Assembly (NCBI RefSeq): GCF_000169335.1
Contig: NZ_AAXW01000012.1
Span: 71,526 to 135,525 of the forward strand
Length of the DNA: 64,000 bases
Direction: 5' to 3'
Source: Crocosphaera chwakensis CCY0110
Lineage (GTDB): Bacteria; Cyanobacteriota; Cyanobacteriia; Cyanobacteriales; Microcystaceae
Made by a program: the position numbers and the translations under genes. Of the stretch, positions 18,361-25,929 are shown piece by piece (the first letter of the stretch is position 1; each line of letters opens with the position of its first letter). The notes beneath the pieces are model-generated. The model did not search any database and had not been told where the DNA came from. It saw nothing but the letters and a program-made list of their open reading frames with translations.

Positions 18361-18617
18361 GAACTAACCAAATTAAACAATCTGACTTAATATGGACAAC
18401 TTAAAAATTTATCATGATCAGCAAGCAAAAACTTTAACCATTTGGTTTGATGATCCACAAAAAGAATTTTTAGTTGATGAAGTAGAAGAAGATTTATCTT
18501 TAATTAAAGATCAAGAGGGACATATTATTGGAATTGAAAGATTAAACTATTTAGGAACTAAACTAGATGCTTCAAAAGTTGAATTTGTTGATTTTTAACT
18601 CTACTTTAAATCATGAG
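18361..18617 (+). repeat. Direct repeat copy 2 (DUF2283 gene and flanks)
   Basis: Second copy of the block at 16478-16736, same orientation. Upstream bases align exactly except for two clusters: TAA to CCA, and the Shine-Dalgarno GAGG changed to AATC (18379-18382). Confidence 0.85.
18392..18598 (+). CDS. DUF2283 family protein (copy 2)
   Basis: A 68-residue near-twin of the protein at 16509, differing at positions 10, 11, 23, 42, 43, 44 and 64 (for example KDQEGHIIG versus KDQQVNIIG). The copy keeps upstream sequence identical to the end of the DUF4926 gene but lacks the GAGG ribosome-binding site, so expression may be weak. It lies between the orphan antitoxin and a HIP1 site. Confidence 0.75.
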   Translation: MDNLKIYHDQQAKTLTIWFDDPQKEFLVDEVEEDLSLIKDQEGHIIGIERLNYLGTKLDASKVEFVDF

Positions 18618-18658
18618 GTGGGCTTACAACTACAGTGCGATCGCTAATTTTAATACAA

Positions 18659-18850
18659 TCAACTAATAAAAAGTATAAATATATTTACATTAGCTTTTGA
18701 TAAAATAACGACAAAAACGGAAAGTGATACAATGGAAAAAATAGGTAATATTAAAAATGGTAGCATTGATACTAGGAAAGTAATCAATCTAGGAATTAAC
18801 AGAGGTAGGATATAAATAAAACTTTTTTTTGATGTTTTAGAATCTGACAC
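18659..18850 (-). CDS. Possible small membrane protein
   Basis: A 63-residue frame with a basic N-terminus (MSDSKTSKKSF) and two hydrophobic segments (IYILPLLIPRLITFLVSMLP and ILPIFSIVSLSVFVVIL). It starts 12 bp after the stop of the PIN toxin gene in the same direction. No family recognised; AT-rich sequence can produce such frames by chance. Confidence 0.3.
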   Translation of the reverse strand: MSDSKTSKKSFIYILPLLIPRLITFLVSMLPFLILPIFSIVSLSVFVVILSKANVNIFILFIS

Positions 18851-18862
18851 AATTATCTTGAT

Positions 18863-19231
18863 TTATAGAATTATATGACTAAGTAAGTCTTGATCTCCCG
18901 TAATAATAAATTTTGCTTTTCCATCTACAGCTAAAGCAAGAATTTTGTTGTCTTTCGGATCACGACAAATTTTGATAATTTCTCTAACTTCTACAAATTT
19001 AACTGTTTTGAGAAAGTTACTAAGAAAAAACCTTCGTTCAAATTGAGTTACATATTTATCAAATTTAGTTCTAAATAAAACATCTTCTAATTCTAGTAAA
19101 ACCGAGGAAGATATTAATACTTTCCCTATATTTTGAGCTTTATTCAAAGCTTGACGTGCTTTGCTATTTTTGAACAAAACAGCACTAATTAAAACATTAG
19201 TATCAATAACAAAGTACTGTTTAGGATTCAT
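18863..19231 (-). CDS. PIN-family toxin (TIGR00305-like)
   Basis: A 122-residue PIN domain: VIDTNVLISAVLFKNSKARQ (first Asp), LLELEDVLFRTKFDKYVTQF (Glu), ICRDPKDNKILALAVDGKAK (Asp pair) and FIITGDQDLL. This form, with CRDPKDNKILALA, is typical of the putative-toxin PIN family 00305. It is translationally coupled to the antitoxin gene upstream (11-bp overlap). All acidic residues are present, so it is probably active. Confidence 0.85.
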   Translation of the reverse strand: MNPKQYFVIDTNVLISAVLFKNSKARQALNKAQNIGKVLISSSVLLELEDVLFRTKFDKYVTQFERRFFLSNFLKTVKFVEVREIIKICRDPKDNKILALAVDGKAKFIITGDQDLLSHIIL

Positions 19232-19445
19232 TAATAATTGATTCTAAAATTTCTGGGGTTAAACCTCTAGATATTGCTCTATCACTTATCTCGTCCATGA
19301 TTTTTCTTAAGAATTCAAGATCATTTTCATCTTTTCTTTTTAGTAAAAGAGTAACAATGTATTGAATTTGTTTTTTTTCTTCTGGAGAAGCAGTTTGATA
19401 AGCTTCTGCAATTTCAGAAGGAACTTCAAGGGTAATTATAGTCAT
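19221..19445 (-). CDS. Antitoxin partner of the PIN toxin
   Basis: A 74-residue protein (MTIITLEVPSEIAEAYQTAS, then PEEKKQIQYIVTLLLKR) of a type common in cyanobacteria in front of PIN toxins. The start resembles a short ribbon-helix-helix-like strand and helix. The C-terminal half (ISDRAISRGLTPEILESIIN) should wrap the toxin. Overlaps the toxin gene by 11 bp. Confidence 0.7.
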   Translation of the reverse strand: MTIITLEVPSEIAEAYQTASPEEKKQIQYIVTLLLKRKDENDLEFLRKIMDEISDRAISRGLTPEILESIINES

Positions 19446-19486
19446 ATTTATTACTTAATTATTTTTAATTATTATAACATAATCAA

Positions 19487-19659
19487 CTAAATGCCATAAA
19501 AATCTTCATCTAATATCTGTTCAATGGTAAAAGGACAGCTTTCAGGATACTCATGTTCTTGAGGAATACGAACCCCAAACTTCGCCAATTTTCCCTCTTT
19601 AAACGATTCAGATAGCAACCTGCTTTGCGTGATTTTTTTTCTAATACTTTACGTTTCAT
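19487..19659 (-). pseudogene. Chimeric remnant: HicA start joined to a DUF29-like C-terminus
   Basis: An ATG overlapping the hicB stop (ATGA) opens MKRKVLEKKSRKAGCYLNRL, similar to the first 20 residues of the MKRK-type HicA toxins. The similarity then stops. In another frame the following sequence reads FKEGKLAKFGVRIPQEHEYP, then ESCPFTIEQILDEDFYGI before a stop at 19487, resembling the C-terminal tail of DUF29 proteins. The stretch therefore looks like the join of two gene fragments; neither is complete. Confidence 0.5.
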
Positions 19660-19874
19660 GGAATAGAAATTGTTTCTTTAATCGCATTTTTTGGAAGTCC
19701 TCGATCAATATCAGCTAAACGATCCTCAAAAATTAATTGAATAGCACTTTTTAAACTTTTTTTGGCTTCTTCGATAGTTTCCCCTTGACCATTAGCACCA
19801 GGAATTTCACGACAAATAGCCCAATATCTGCCTTCTTCTGCTGCTTCAATAATGGCTGTCAATTCGCCTTTCAT
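19656..19874 (-). CDS. HicB-family antitoxin
   Basis: A 72-residue protein from the ATG at 19874: MKGELTAIIEAAEEGRYWAI, CREIPGANGQGETIEEAKKS, then LKSAIQLIFEDR, the single-domain HicB fold. The frame extends 24 codons further upstream, but that stretch is hydrophobic, runs through the terminator palindrome and is not part of the family, so 19874 is the better start. The partner HicA is a remnant. The gene lies just past hupL in the same direction, behind the hup terminator. Confidence 0.8.
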   Translation of the reverse strand: MKGELTAIIEAAEEGRYWAICREIPGANGQGETIEEAKKSLKSAIQLIFEDRLADIDRGLPKNAIKETISIP

Positions 19875-19908
19875 AATTGTTTTGTAGATAATTTGTTTAA
19901 TTATAATA

Positions 19909-19945
19909 ACCAAAAAAAATAAGGTGGGCATTGCCCACCCTACCA
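19909..19945 (-). terminator. GTAGGGTGGGCA palindrome and T-run downstream of hupL
   Basis: On the minus strand GGTAGGGTGGGCA-ATGCCCACC is followed by TTA and eight T residues, starting about four bases after the hupL stop. The stem and U-run make a good Rho-independent terminator for hupSL. Confidence 0.75.
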
Positions 19946-19948
19946 ATA

Positions 19949-21544
19949 TTAATTAGTACGGAACCTAGCTAATTCTTTGCCGGTCTTAGCATCATGAGCA
20001 TGAACCGTACAAACCAAACAAGAATCAAACGATCGCGCTACATGGCCCACTTCTACGGGGTTGGTGCTATCTTCGATGGGAATACCCACTAACGCCTCTT
20101 CAATAGGTCCTCTGGTATGATTTCCATCTCTGGGTCCCACGTTCCAGGTGGTGGGTGCAATCACTTGATAATTCTTGATTTTACCCTTTTCTACTTCAAC
20201 CCAGTGACATAAAGCCCCACGACTGGCTTCAGTCCCACCCCAACCGCGGCCATCTTTTTCGGTGGGTTTAATGTACCAGGGATCGTTTAATTTAAACTCA
20301 CGCAGACATCTTTCAACTTCCCGATACAGTTTCACTGATTCGTGCATCCGTGCAAACTCACGGAGATGGATGCTAGCTCCACCCATTTTCTTGAACATAT
20401 CCAAGATTAAACCATCATAGTGTTGCCAACTTTCTCCATGTTTGCCACCAGCAACTAACTGACGGGCCAAAGAACCCACTTCCATGCGGCCTAAGTCCTT
20501 ATGACTTACTGCAGTGGACCAGGAATATTTACCGTCGTAGTCGTTAGTATTAAGATGTTTAGGTTGAGTGGTGCGATCAAACGGATGAACGTCTGCGGTT
20601 CCTTCTTCGTACCAAGCGTGGCTGGTATTTTCCCGTGCAAAGGTATGGTCTACCATGTGGTGCATATCGGTGAAGCTGTCGTAAACTCCACCTTTCATGA
20701 TCACTGCGGCGTTACGGCCTTCTACAGTAGGACGTTGATACTTGTCTTCGTGAGGGAGATAACCCCAAGTTAAATAACGGCCAGGACCACCACCATACTT
20801 ATCTAAACCTATATCTAACCCCATACGCCAATAGAAACCGAGATCGGAGTTTGCATGGTTGGGACTCTCATCTAACCATTCTAAAAAGTCTTCGTAGGTT
20901 TGGATCTCTTCGTATCTCTCTAAGGAACATCCCAACCAAACTGGTTCTAACCAGTTAGTTCGGAAATATTCCATAATACCCCAGCCTCTAGTAATATCGG
21001 TTAGAGTGGGCGCACACATGACACCACCAGGAACCATATAACTAGAATGAGGCCATTGTCCCCCAAATAAAGCGTAAAGTTCTACGGGTTTAGCTGAGGT
21101 GGTAATAGCTAATTCGTAAGAAGTCCCAGTAAACGCACTAAACCGCTTACAAGCTTCTTCGTAGAAAGGGCTATTTTTATACTTTTTATTGGTTAAGTCG
21201 ATCGCATATAAAGCATAAAAATGTCTGGGGTGACTTTGGATGGTTTCGACTAATTGGCCTAAGTTTCGTGCTAGGATGGCGTTACGAGGCACTTCTGTTC
21301 CCCAAGCAGTGTCTAACGCCCAAGACGCACAAGTTAGATGAGATGCGCCACAAATACCACAGATACGGGGAGTTACGATAAGGCCAGCTTGGGGATCTTT
21401 TCCTTTTAAAATAACTTCAAAACCCCGAAATAATTCGGCTTTGGTCCAAGCATTAACGACCTGGCCATCTTCAATATCTACTCTAACGTCTAAGTCCCCT
21501 TCGACTCTCCCCACTGGGGATATTTCTAATTTTTGTACTGCCAT
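19949..21544 (-). CDS. hupL: Uptake [NiFe]-hydrogenase large subunit
   Basis: HupL carries the NiFe active site and oxidises H2, recovering electrons from the H2 made by nitrogenase. The 531-residue protein shows the first cysteine motif, RICGICGASHLTCASW, and the second near the C-terminus, FDSCLVCTVH followed by AHDAKTGKELARFRTN. The segment after the last His is the usual tail removed by the HupW endopeptidase during maturation. The reading frame is continuous, unlike the hupL of some heterocyst-forming species, which is interrupted by an excisable element. Starts MAVQKLEISPVGRVEGDLDV. It lies 60-100 bp behind hupS; no hupW is adjacent. Confidence 0.97.
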   Translation of the reverse strand: MAVQKLEISPVGRVEGDLDVRVDIEDGQVVNAWTKAELFRGFEVILKGKDPQAGLIVTPRICGICGASHLTCASWALDTAWGTEVPRNAILARNLGQLVETIQSHPRHFYALYAIDLTNKKYKNSPFYEEACKRFSAFTGTSYELAITTSAKPVELYALFGGQWPHSSYMVPGGVMCAPTLTDITRGWGIMEYFRTNWLEPVWLGCSLERYEEIQTYEDFLEWLDESPNHANSDLGFYWRMGLDIGLDKYGGGPGRYLTWGYLPHEDKYQRPTVEGRNAAVIMKGGVYDSFTDMHHMVDHTFARENTSHAWYEEGTADVHPFDRTTQPKHLNTNDYDGKYSWSTAVSHKDLGRMEVGSLARQLVAGGKHGESWQHYDGLILDMFKKMGGASIHLREFARMHESVKLYREVERCLREFKLNDPWYIKPTEKDGRGWGGTEASRGALCHWVEVEKGKIKNYQVIAPTTWNVGPRDGNHTRGPIEEALVGIPIEDSTNPVEVGHVARSFDSCLVCTVHAHDAKTGKELARFRTN

Positions 21545-21580
21545 AATGTTACTCTCAAGAATGGTAAATATTTTAGTTAT

Positions 21581-21634
21581 CAGTGACCAGTTATCAGTTA
21601 AATAAATTTATGGGTCACTGTTCACTGGTCACTG
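21581..21634 (-). promoter_or_regulatory. Inverted repeat in the hupS-hupL intergenic region
   Basis: Arms CAGTGACCAG (21581-21590) and CTGGTCACTG (21625-21634) are perfect reverse complements separated by 34 bp that contain further copies of the CAGT/ACTG motif. The transcript between hupS and hupL can thus form a stable hairpin; it may tune the ratio of the two subunits or stabilise the message. The motif could also be a dispersed repeat. Confidence 0.6.
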
Positions 21635-21642
21635 TTTAGTGT

Positions 21643-22605
21643 TTAGACTGTAAAGATATCTTCGTTCGCCCAAGAAGGACTGGCATCTTTAGATACAACG
21701 GTCATTAAGGCATAATCTTTCTTATTAATACCTGCCGGTAACTCTTTAGGAACACCCATTACAGTCTGTGTTTTAAAGACGGTTCCTGGTTTAAGATCAT
21801 GGAAAGGAAACTCCGGTTCAGTACAGCCTAAACAGGGCATACCGGCACGGGTTTTAGAGGAAACACGGTTCCATAAGATACGATTACAAGAAGAGTGAGT
21901 CATGGGTCCACGACATCCCATATCATAGAATAGACATCCAGTCCGTTGTCCGAAATCTTGAGTGGTTGCTTTGTAGGAAAAGTGCATATTACGGGTGCAA
22001 CCAGTTTGGGTAAAGCTTCGGAAGAAGGTTTGCGGACGGTGGAACTCATCAAGGGTTAAGTCTCCGACTCTTCCTGTGGCCACTGCTACTAAAATTTGAG
22101 AGATCCAGTCAGGGTGTGCTGGACAACCGGGTATATTAATAACAGGTAAGCCAGCTTGGGATACATAATCAGTCCCCAAAAAACCTCCTTTGTTCCGTTT
22201 GAGGAATTGAACCCCAAGGGACTCGCTAGGGTTGGGTTCCATTGCTGGAATGCCCCCGTAAGTGGCACAGTCTCCCACTGCAACCACGAAACCAGCTATT
22301 TTTGATAAGTCGGTTAACCAGTCTTTCATCGGACGACCGGCGAAACGGTTCCATTCACCAGTTCCGTTGGGGGCGTTGACGACGCTTCCCTCATAGACTA
22401 AGATATCTACGGGGACTTTACCGTTAACACAGTCGTGTAACAGTTGTTGTAATTCATCACCTAATTGCAAACCCAGGGATGGATGCCATAAGACATTAAT
22501 CCCAAAGTCAGTAATTAAGTCTACGACGGTGGGTTCTTCTGCATTCAGAAAGGAAATTGTATTCCCAGAACAGGCACCACCTTGCAGCCATAAAACATTA
22601 GCCAT
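21643..22605 (-). CDS. hupS: Uptake [NiFe]-hydrogenase small subunit
   Basis: HupS holds the Fe-S clusters that pass electrons from HupL to the membrane chain. From ATG 22605 it reads MANVLWLQGGACSGNTISFL, as in other cyanobacterial HupS, giving 320 residues. Cluster ligands are visible in GGACSGNT, VGDCATYGG, NIPGCPAHPDW, the long cysteine-rich block around FYDMGCRGPMTHSSCNRILW, and GMPCLGCTEPEFP. There is no twin-arginine signal peptide, in line with the cytoplasmic cyanobacterial enzyme. A TTG eight codons upstream could extend the frame but is less likely. Confidence 0.96.
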   Translation of the reverse strand: MANVLWLQGGACSGNTISFLNAEEPTVVDLITDFGINVLWHPSLGLQLGDELQQLLHDCVNGKVPVDILVYEGSVVNAPNGTGEWNRFAGRPMKDWLTDLSKIAGFVVAVGDCATYGGIPAMEPNPSESLGVQFLKRNKGGFLGTDYVSQAGLPVINIPGCPAHPDWISQILVAVATGRVGDLTLDEFHRPQTFFRSFTQTGCTRNMHFSYKATTQDFGQRTGCLFYDMGCRGPMTHSSCNRILWNRVSSKTRAGMPCLGCTEPEFPFHDLKPGTVFKTQTVMGVPKELPAGINKKDYALMTVVSKDASPSWANEDIFTV

Positions 22606-22876
22606 AGACTGTCTCTTATAGGTTTTCAAGTCATTATGCTATAATTTTAGTCATTTCTTGGCATGATTTAAGCTTTATTTAACTGTTGTTTAGATAAATT
22701 TTGATGCTGTAAATTTTCTTATTACTTGTTGATATTTTGCTCTATTTTTCTATTAGTTTTCACCATGAAATCATGACACAAAGATTATAAAAGTGTATTA
22801 GAATTTACAGACACTTGTTTATTAACTTCAACATCAAACGATAAAAAGCTTGTAAATATGGTAAATTACAAAAAAA

Positions 22877-23692
22877 TTGTTGGTATTCGGTATAGCTCCA
22901 ACCGCTCTTATTTTGGCTGGCTTATTTGATTACTTCAACACAAAACATTCCTCTAGAGAAAAAGCAACTGACTCATCAAAACCTAAATCAGTAGAGATAG
23001 AGAGAAGACCTAACAAGCTTCCTCAACAAAAGCATGATAATGATAATATTAGCTCTAAAAAGTCAACTTATTTACGAGAAGAGAATCCAAAAAAAACGAA
23101 AGAAGAAGCAGACAGATTAAGTGAAAACCAAAAACCTAATTCTATTAACAACAAAAATATAATAGGATTTGAATCAGATAATAAGTTATCAAAAAATTCT
23201 GATAATACGATTATTACTTACTTCGGTAATAAAGGGCAATATACTGTAGATTATGAAGCAGGAACCTATTATGGTTGTGTGGATGGAAAAGGCTGTCTAT
23301 TTTTAGGTAAAGATAAGAAAATAGGAGATTTTGTTTGGAGAAATGGTACTTACATTTACCAGATAGATAATGATCAAGTTGAAGTATTAAATCATAATCA
23401 ACTAATTTTTGAAGATGCACTTAAAGAACAAGTAGATAGTATTCCTAAACAAGAAAATAGCAATGATACTAAAAAAATCACATTTTATGGTAATAAAGGT
23501 CAATACACTGTAAATTATGAAGCAGGAACCTATTATGGTTGTGTAGATGGAAAAGGCTGTCTATTTTTAGGTAAAGATAAGAAAATAGGAGATTTTATTT
23601 GGAGAAATGGCACTTACACTTATTCAATTAATGAATATAATCTCCAAGTTCATAATAATGGTAAACTAATTTTTCAAGATCAATTTAACTAA
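22877..23692 (+). CDS. Membrane-anchored protein with two tandem ~65-residue repeats
   Basis: Not recognised. A hydrophobic N-terminus (VFGIAPTALILAGLFDYF) is followed by a charged linker rich in K, N and S (to about residue 110). Two almost identical domains follow: YFGNKGQYTVDYEAGTYYGC, VDGKGCLFLGKDKKIGD, F-V/I-WRNGTY. Each has two Cys residues. The frame starts at TTG 22877 without a ribosome-binding site. An ATG at 22858 in another frame (MVNYKK) would give a natural start MVNYKKLLVFGIAP if one A of the A7 run at 22870-22876 were skipped. It is divergent from hupS and ends 5 bp before the methylase gene. Confidence 0.55.
   Translation: MLVFGIAPTALILAGLFDYFNTKHSSREKATDSSKPKSVEIERRPNKLPQQKHDNDNISSKKSTYLREENPKKTKEEADRLSENQKPNSINNKNIIGFESDNKLSKNSDNTIITYFGNKGQYTVDYEAGTYYGCVDGKGCLFLGKDKKIGDFVWRNGTYIYQIDNDQVEVLNHNQLIFEDALKEQVDSIPKQENSNDTKKITFYGNKGQYTVNYEAGTYYGCVDGKGCLFLGKDKKIGDFIWRNGTYTYSINEYNLQVHNNGKLIFQDQFN
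23219..23692 (+). repeat. Tandem in-gene duplication, period 264 bp
   Basis: Unit 1 begins about 23219 and unit 2 about 23483. The first 140 bp of each unit are nearly identical at DNA level with a handful of mostly synonymous changes, so the duplication is recent or homogenised. Confidence 0.85.
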
Positions 23693-23696
23693 TTAA

Positions 23697-24560
23697 ATGA
23701 TGATGATTAAAAGTCCTTTACGGTATCCTGGTGGAAAATCAAGAGCGATTAAACAAATAGAAGAACAGTTACCTAATGATTTTTCTGAGTATCGAGAGCC
23801 ATTTGTTGGGGGTGGTTCAGTTTTTATTTATCTTAAACAAGTTTATCCAAATGTCAAGATTTGGATTAATGATTTAAACCCAGAATTATATTTATTTTGG
23901 AAAATTGCTCAATCTGATTTAAAAATGTTAGTTACTGAACTAAAAGCTATCAAAAAAAATAGAAAAGATGGACGAGAATTATTTACGGAATTAAGTCAAG
24001 TTGATGTACAAAAAATGTCTGATTTTGATAGGGCAGTTCGTTTTTTTGTATTAAATAGAATTACTTTTTCAGGAACGATTGAATCAGGCGGTTACTCAGA
24101 CAAATCTTTTCACAGCAGATTTACAGAATCATCTATTGATCGCGTAGAAAGGTTAGGTGATCTTCTTCCAGAAATTCGTATTACTAACTTAGATTATAGA
24201 GAAGTTGTTAAACAAGAAGGTGAAAATACTTTTATCTTTTTAGATCCTCCTTATTTAACGGCAACCAAGTCTAAACTGTATGGAAAAAATGGAAATTTAC
24301 ATACATCATTTAATCATCAAGACTTTGCCGAAACCATGAAACAATGTGACCATCAATGGTTAATTACTTATGATGAGGCTCAAGAGATTAGAAACTATTT
24401 TCAAGACCATACTATTATTCCTTGGAAGTTACAATATGGCATGAATAATTATAAACAAGGGAAAGCTGAAAAAGGACAAGAAATTTTTATTAGAAACTAC
24501 CAACAAGAGAAACCTATCCCAAAAAGTCAACAATTGTCTTTAAACTTAAACATTTGTTAA
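23697..24560 (+). CDS. Dam-type (D12 class) N6-adenine DNA methyltransferase
   Basis: A 287-residue enzyme of the Dam / M.DpnII-alpha group. Motif I is at the N-terminus (SPLRYPGGKSRAI, then YREPFVGGGSVFIYL) and the catalytic motif IV is IFLDPPYLT; KLYGKNGNLHTSFNHQDFAE follows, as in the family. The expected target is GATC, which is also the centre of the abundant HIP1 octamer, but specificity is inferred. No restriction endonuclease gene is adjacent, so it appears to be a solitary methylase. Three consecutive ATG-like codons (MMMIK) leave the exact start uncertain by a few bases. Confidence 0.9.
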   Translation: MMMIKSPLRYPGGKSRAIKQIEEQLPNDFSEYREPFVGGGSVFIYLKQVYPNVKIWINDLNPELYLFWKIAQSDLKMLVTELKAIKKNRKDGRELFTELSQVDVQKMSDFDRAVRFFVLNRITFSGTIESGGYSDKSFHSRFTESSIDRVERLGDLLPEIRITNLDYREVVKQEGENTFIFLDPPYLTATKSKLYGKNGNLHTSFNHQDFAETMKQCDHQWLITYDEAQEIRNYFQDHTIIPWKLQYGMNNYKQGKAEKGQEIFIRNYQQEKPIPKSQQLSLNLNIC

Positions 24561-24638
24561 CTAGAAATGAAGAGAGAGAAATCAAGAAAAAAATTGATTA
24601 GAATATAAAGAAGAAAATACCATTAATCGTTAAACTGT

Positions 24639-24899
24639 ATGCCTAGAGTTAATCCCCACACCCTGCAAATGCAAATATCACGAATGTTTGAGCAAGGACA
24701 ATCCTTTTTTTGTGCCATCAAAGTCCAAGATTGGTTAAGAGAACAAAACGAAGATCCCAATGCCTACGAAATTTCATTTCATCCTCAACCAGTATCCCCT
24801 AATTCTAACCTCAAAACAAGCATGAGAATAGAATTAAAACGCAAAGATGGTCAAGCAGTTGATCCCTGGTTACAAGAAGAACTTAATCGTAGTAGTTAA
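24639..24899 (+). CDS. Small conserved-looking hypothetical protein
   Basis: An 86-residue protein, MPRVNPHTLQMQISRMFEQG, with QSFFCAIKVQDWLREQNEDP and MRIELKRKDGQAVDPWLQEE. The composition and codon use are those of a real gene, but I do not recognise a family. It lies 74 bp before rsfS in the same direction and might be cotranscribed. Confidence 0.6.
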   Translation: MPRVNPHTLQMQISRMFEQGQSFFCAIKVQDWLREQNEDPNAYEISFHPQPVSPNSNLKTSMRIELKRKDGQAVDPWLQEELNRSS

Positions 24900-24972
24900 T
24901 TAAGTTTATTAACACCTAGCTCTTGATTCCGTCATCTTAAAAAAAAAATCTGTACAATATATAGAAATATAA

Positions 24973-25416
24973 ATGACTCATTACGAAAATACTATCGCTA
25001 ACTATTCAAGCAACTTAACAGTGATCGAAAATACCAGCGACAAACAAATTCAAAACCTAGCTCTAACCATAGCCCAAGCAGCCGACGATCGCAAAGCCAG
25101 CGATATAACCATCCTCAAAGTCACAGAAGTTTCCTATCTAACGGATTATTTTGTTATTGTGACAGGGTTTTCTCGCACTCAAGTCAAAGCCATCGCAGAT
25201 GCGATCGAAGAAAAAGTCTATCAAACCCATCAACAAGTTCCTAAACAAACAGAAGGGAAAAACGACGGTAACTGGATTTTACAGGATTTCGGGGATGTCA
25301 TCGTTCATATCTTTCTACCCGAAGAACGAGAATTTTATAACTTAGAAGCCTTCTGGGGTCATGCAGAAAGGCTAGAATTTTCATCATTAGAAGTTACACA
25401 AGTATCACGATCATGA
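24973..25416 (+). CDS. rsfS: Ribosome silencing factor RsfS
   Basis: RsfS binds protein L14 of the large subunit and blocks subunit joining when nutrients are scarce. The 147-residue protein matches the family: [60 protein letters not shown] and [13 protein letters not shown]. The N-terminal 35 residues are a variable extension. The stop overlaps the start of the CGLD27-like gene (ATGA), so the two are translationally coupled. Confidence 0.95.
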   Translation: MTHYENTIANYSSNLTVIENTSDKQIQNLALTIAQAADDRKASDITILKVTEVSYLTDYFVIVTGFSRTQVKAIADAIEEKVYQTHQQVPKQTEGKNDGNWILQDFGDVIVHIFLPEEREFYNLEAFWGHAERLEFSSLEVTQVSRS

Positions 25417-25913
25417 GGGAATCATCTATACAAGTTTGTCCAGTTCCCCTAGAACAACAACCAGTTAACGAATATGAGGAGTTGAAAGAATCTTGGTTTT
25501 TTCAGTGGGCAACCTTAGAAACCCCCCTGTTTTGGCGTAAAATAGCTGTTGTTTGGATAATAGGCTGGTTTATAACCAGTCCCATTGCAGCAGCAAGCTT
25601 TTCTCCCGATCAATCTGTGTTACGCTTTGTTCTCCTCAGTAATTTGGGTGCCGGGTTTATCTTAGCCTTGATCCTATTACAATTATTCTTTGGATGGCAC
25701 TATGTCAGCGATCGCCTGAAAAAAGAAACCATCTTTTATGAAGAGTCAGGATGGTACGACGGACAAACCTGGCCCAAACCCCCAGAAATGTTAACCCGCG
25801 ATCGCCTGATTGTCTCCTACCAAATTAAGCCCATTTTAGGACGCTTAACCCGTACTACCGGGATGTTAGCCTTATTAATGGCAGGGGATAGCATGGTTTG
25901 GCTATGTTTATAA
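25413..25913 (+). CDS. CGLD27 family (DUF1230) membrane protein
   Basis: A 166-residue protein with the family pattern [40 protein letters not shown], two further hydrophobic helices and [20 protein letters not shown]. The family is conserved in cyanobacteria and plant chloroplasts; its function is not firmly established. Overlaps rsfS by 4 bp and precedes the asparaginase gene by 16 bp, so the three look like one operon. Confidence 0.85.
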   Translation: MRESSIQVCPVPLEQQPVNEYEELKESWFFQWATLETPLFWRKIAVVWIIGWFITSPIAAASFSPDQSVLRFVLLSNLGAGFILALILLQLFFGWHYVSDRLKKETIFYEESGWYDGQTWPKPPEMLTRDRLIVSYQIKPILGRLTRTTGMLALLMAGDSMVWLCL

Positions 25914-25929
25914 TTCAAGTTAATTCTTT

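Noticed and set aside
19875..19946. 24-codon N-terminal extension of the HicB gene
   Set aside because: Runs through the hupL terminator palindrome, is hydrophobic and is not part of the HicB family.
20501..20773. Plus-strand frame inside hupL
   Set aside because: Antisense to conserved HupL sequence, no ribosome-binding site.
22606..22876. NtcA-type site (GTA-N8-TAC) upstream of hupS
   Set aside because: GTA and TAC triplets are present (for example around 22710-22727) but with 11 or 12 rather than 8 bases between them.
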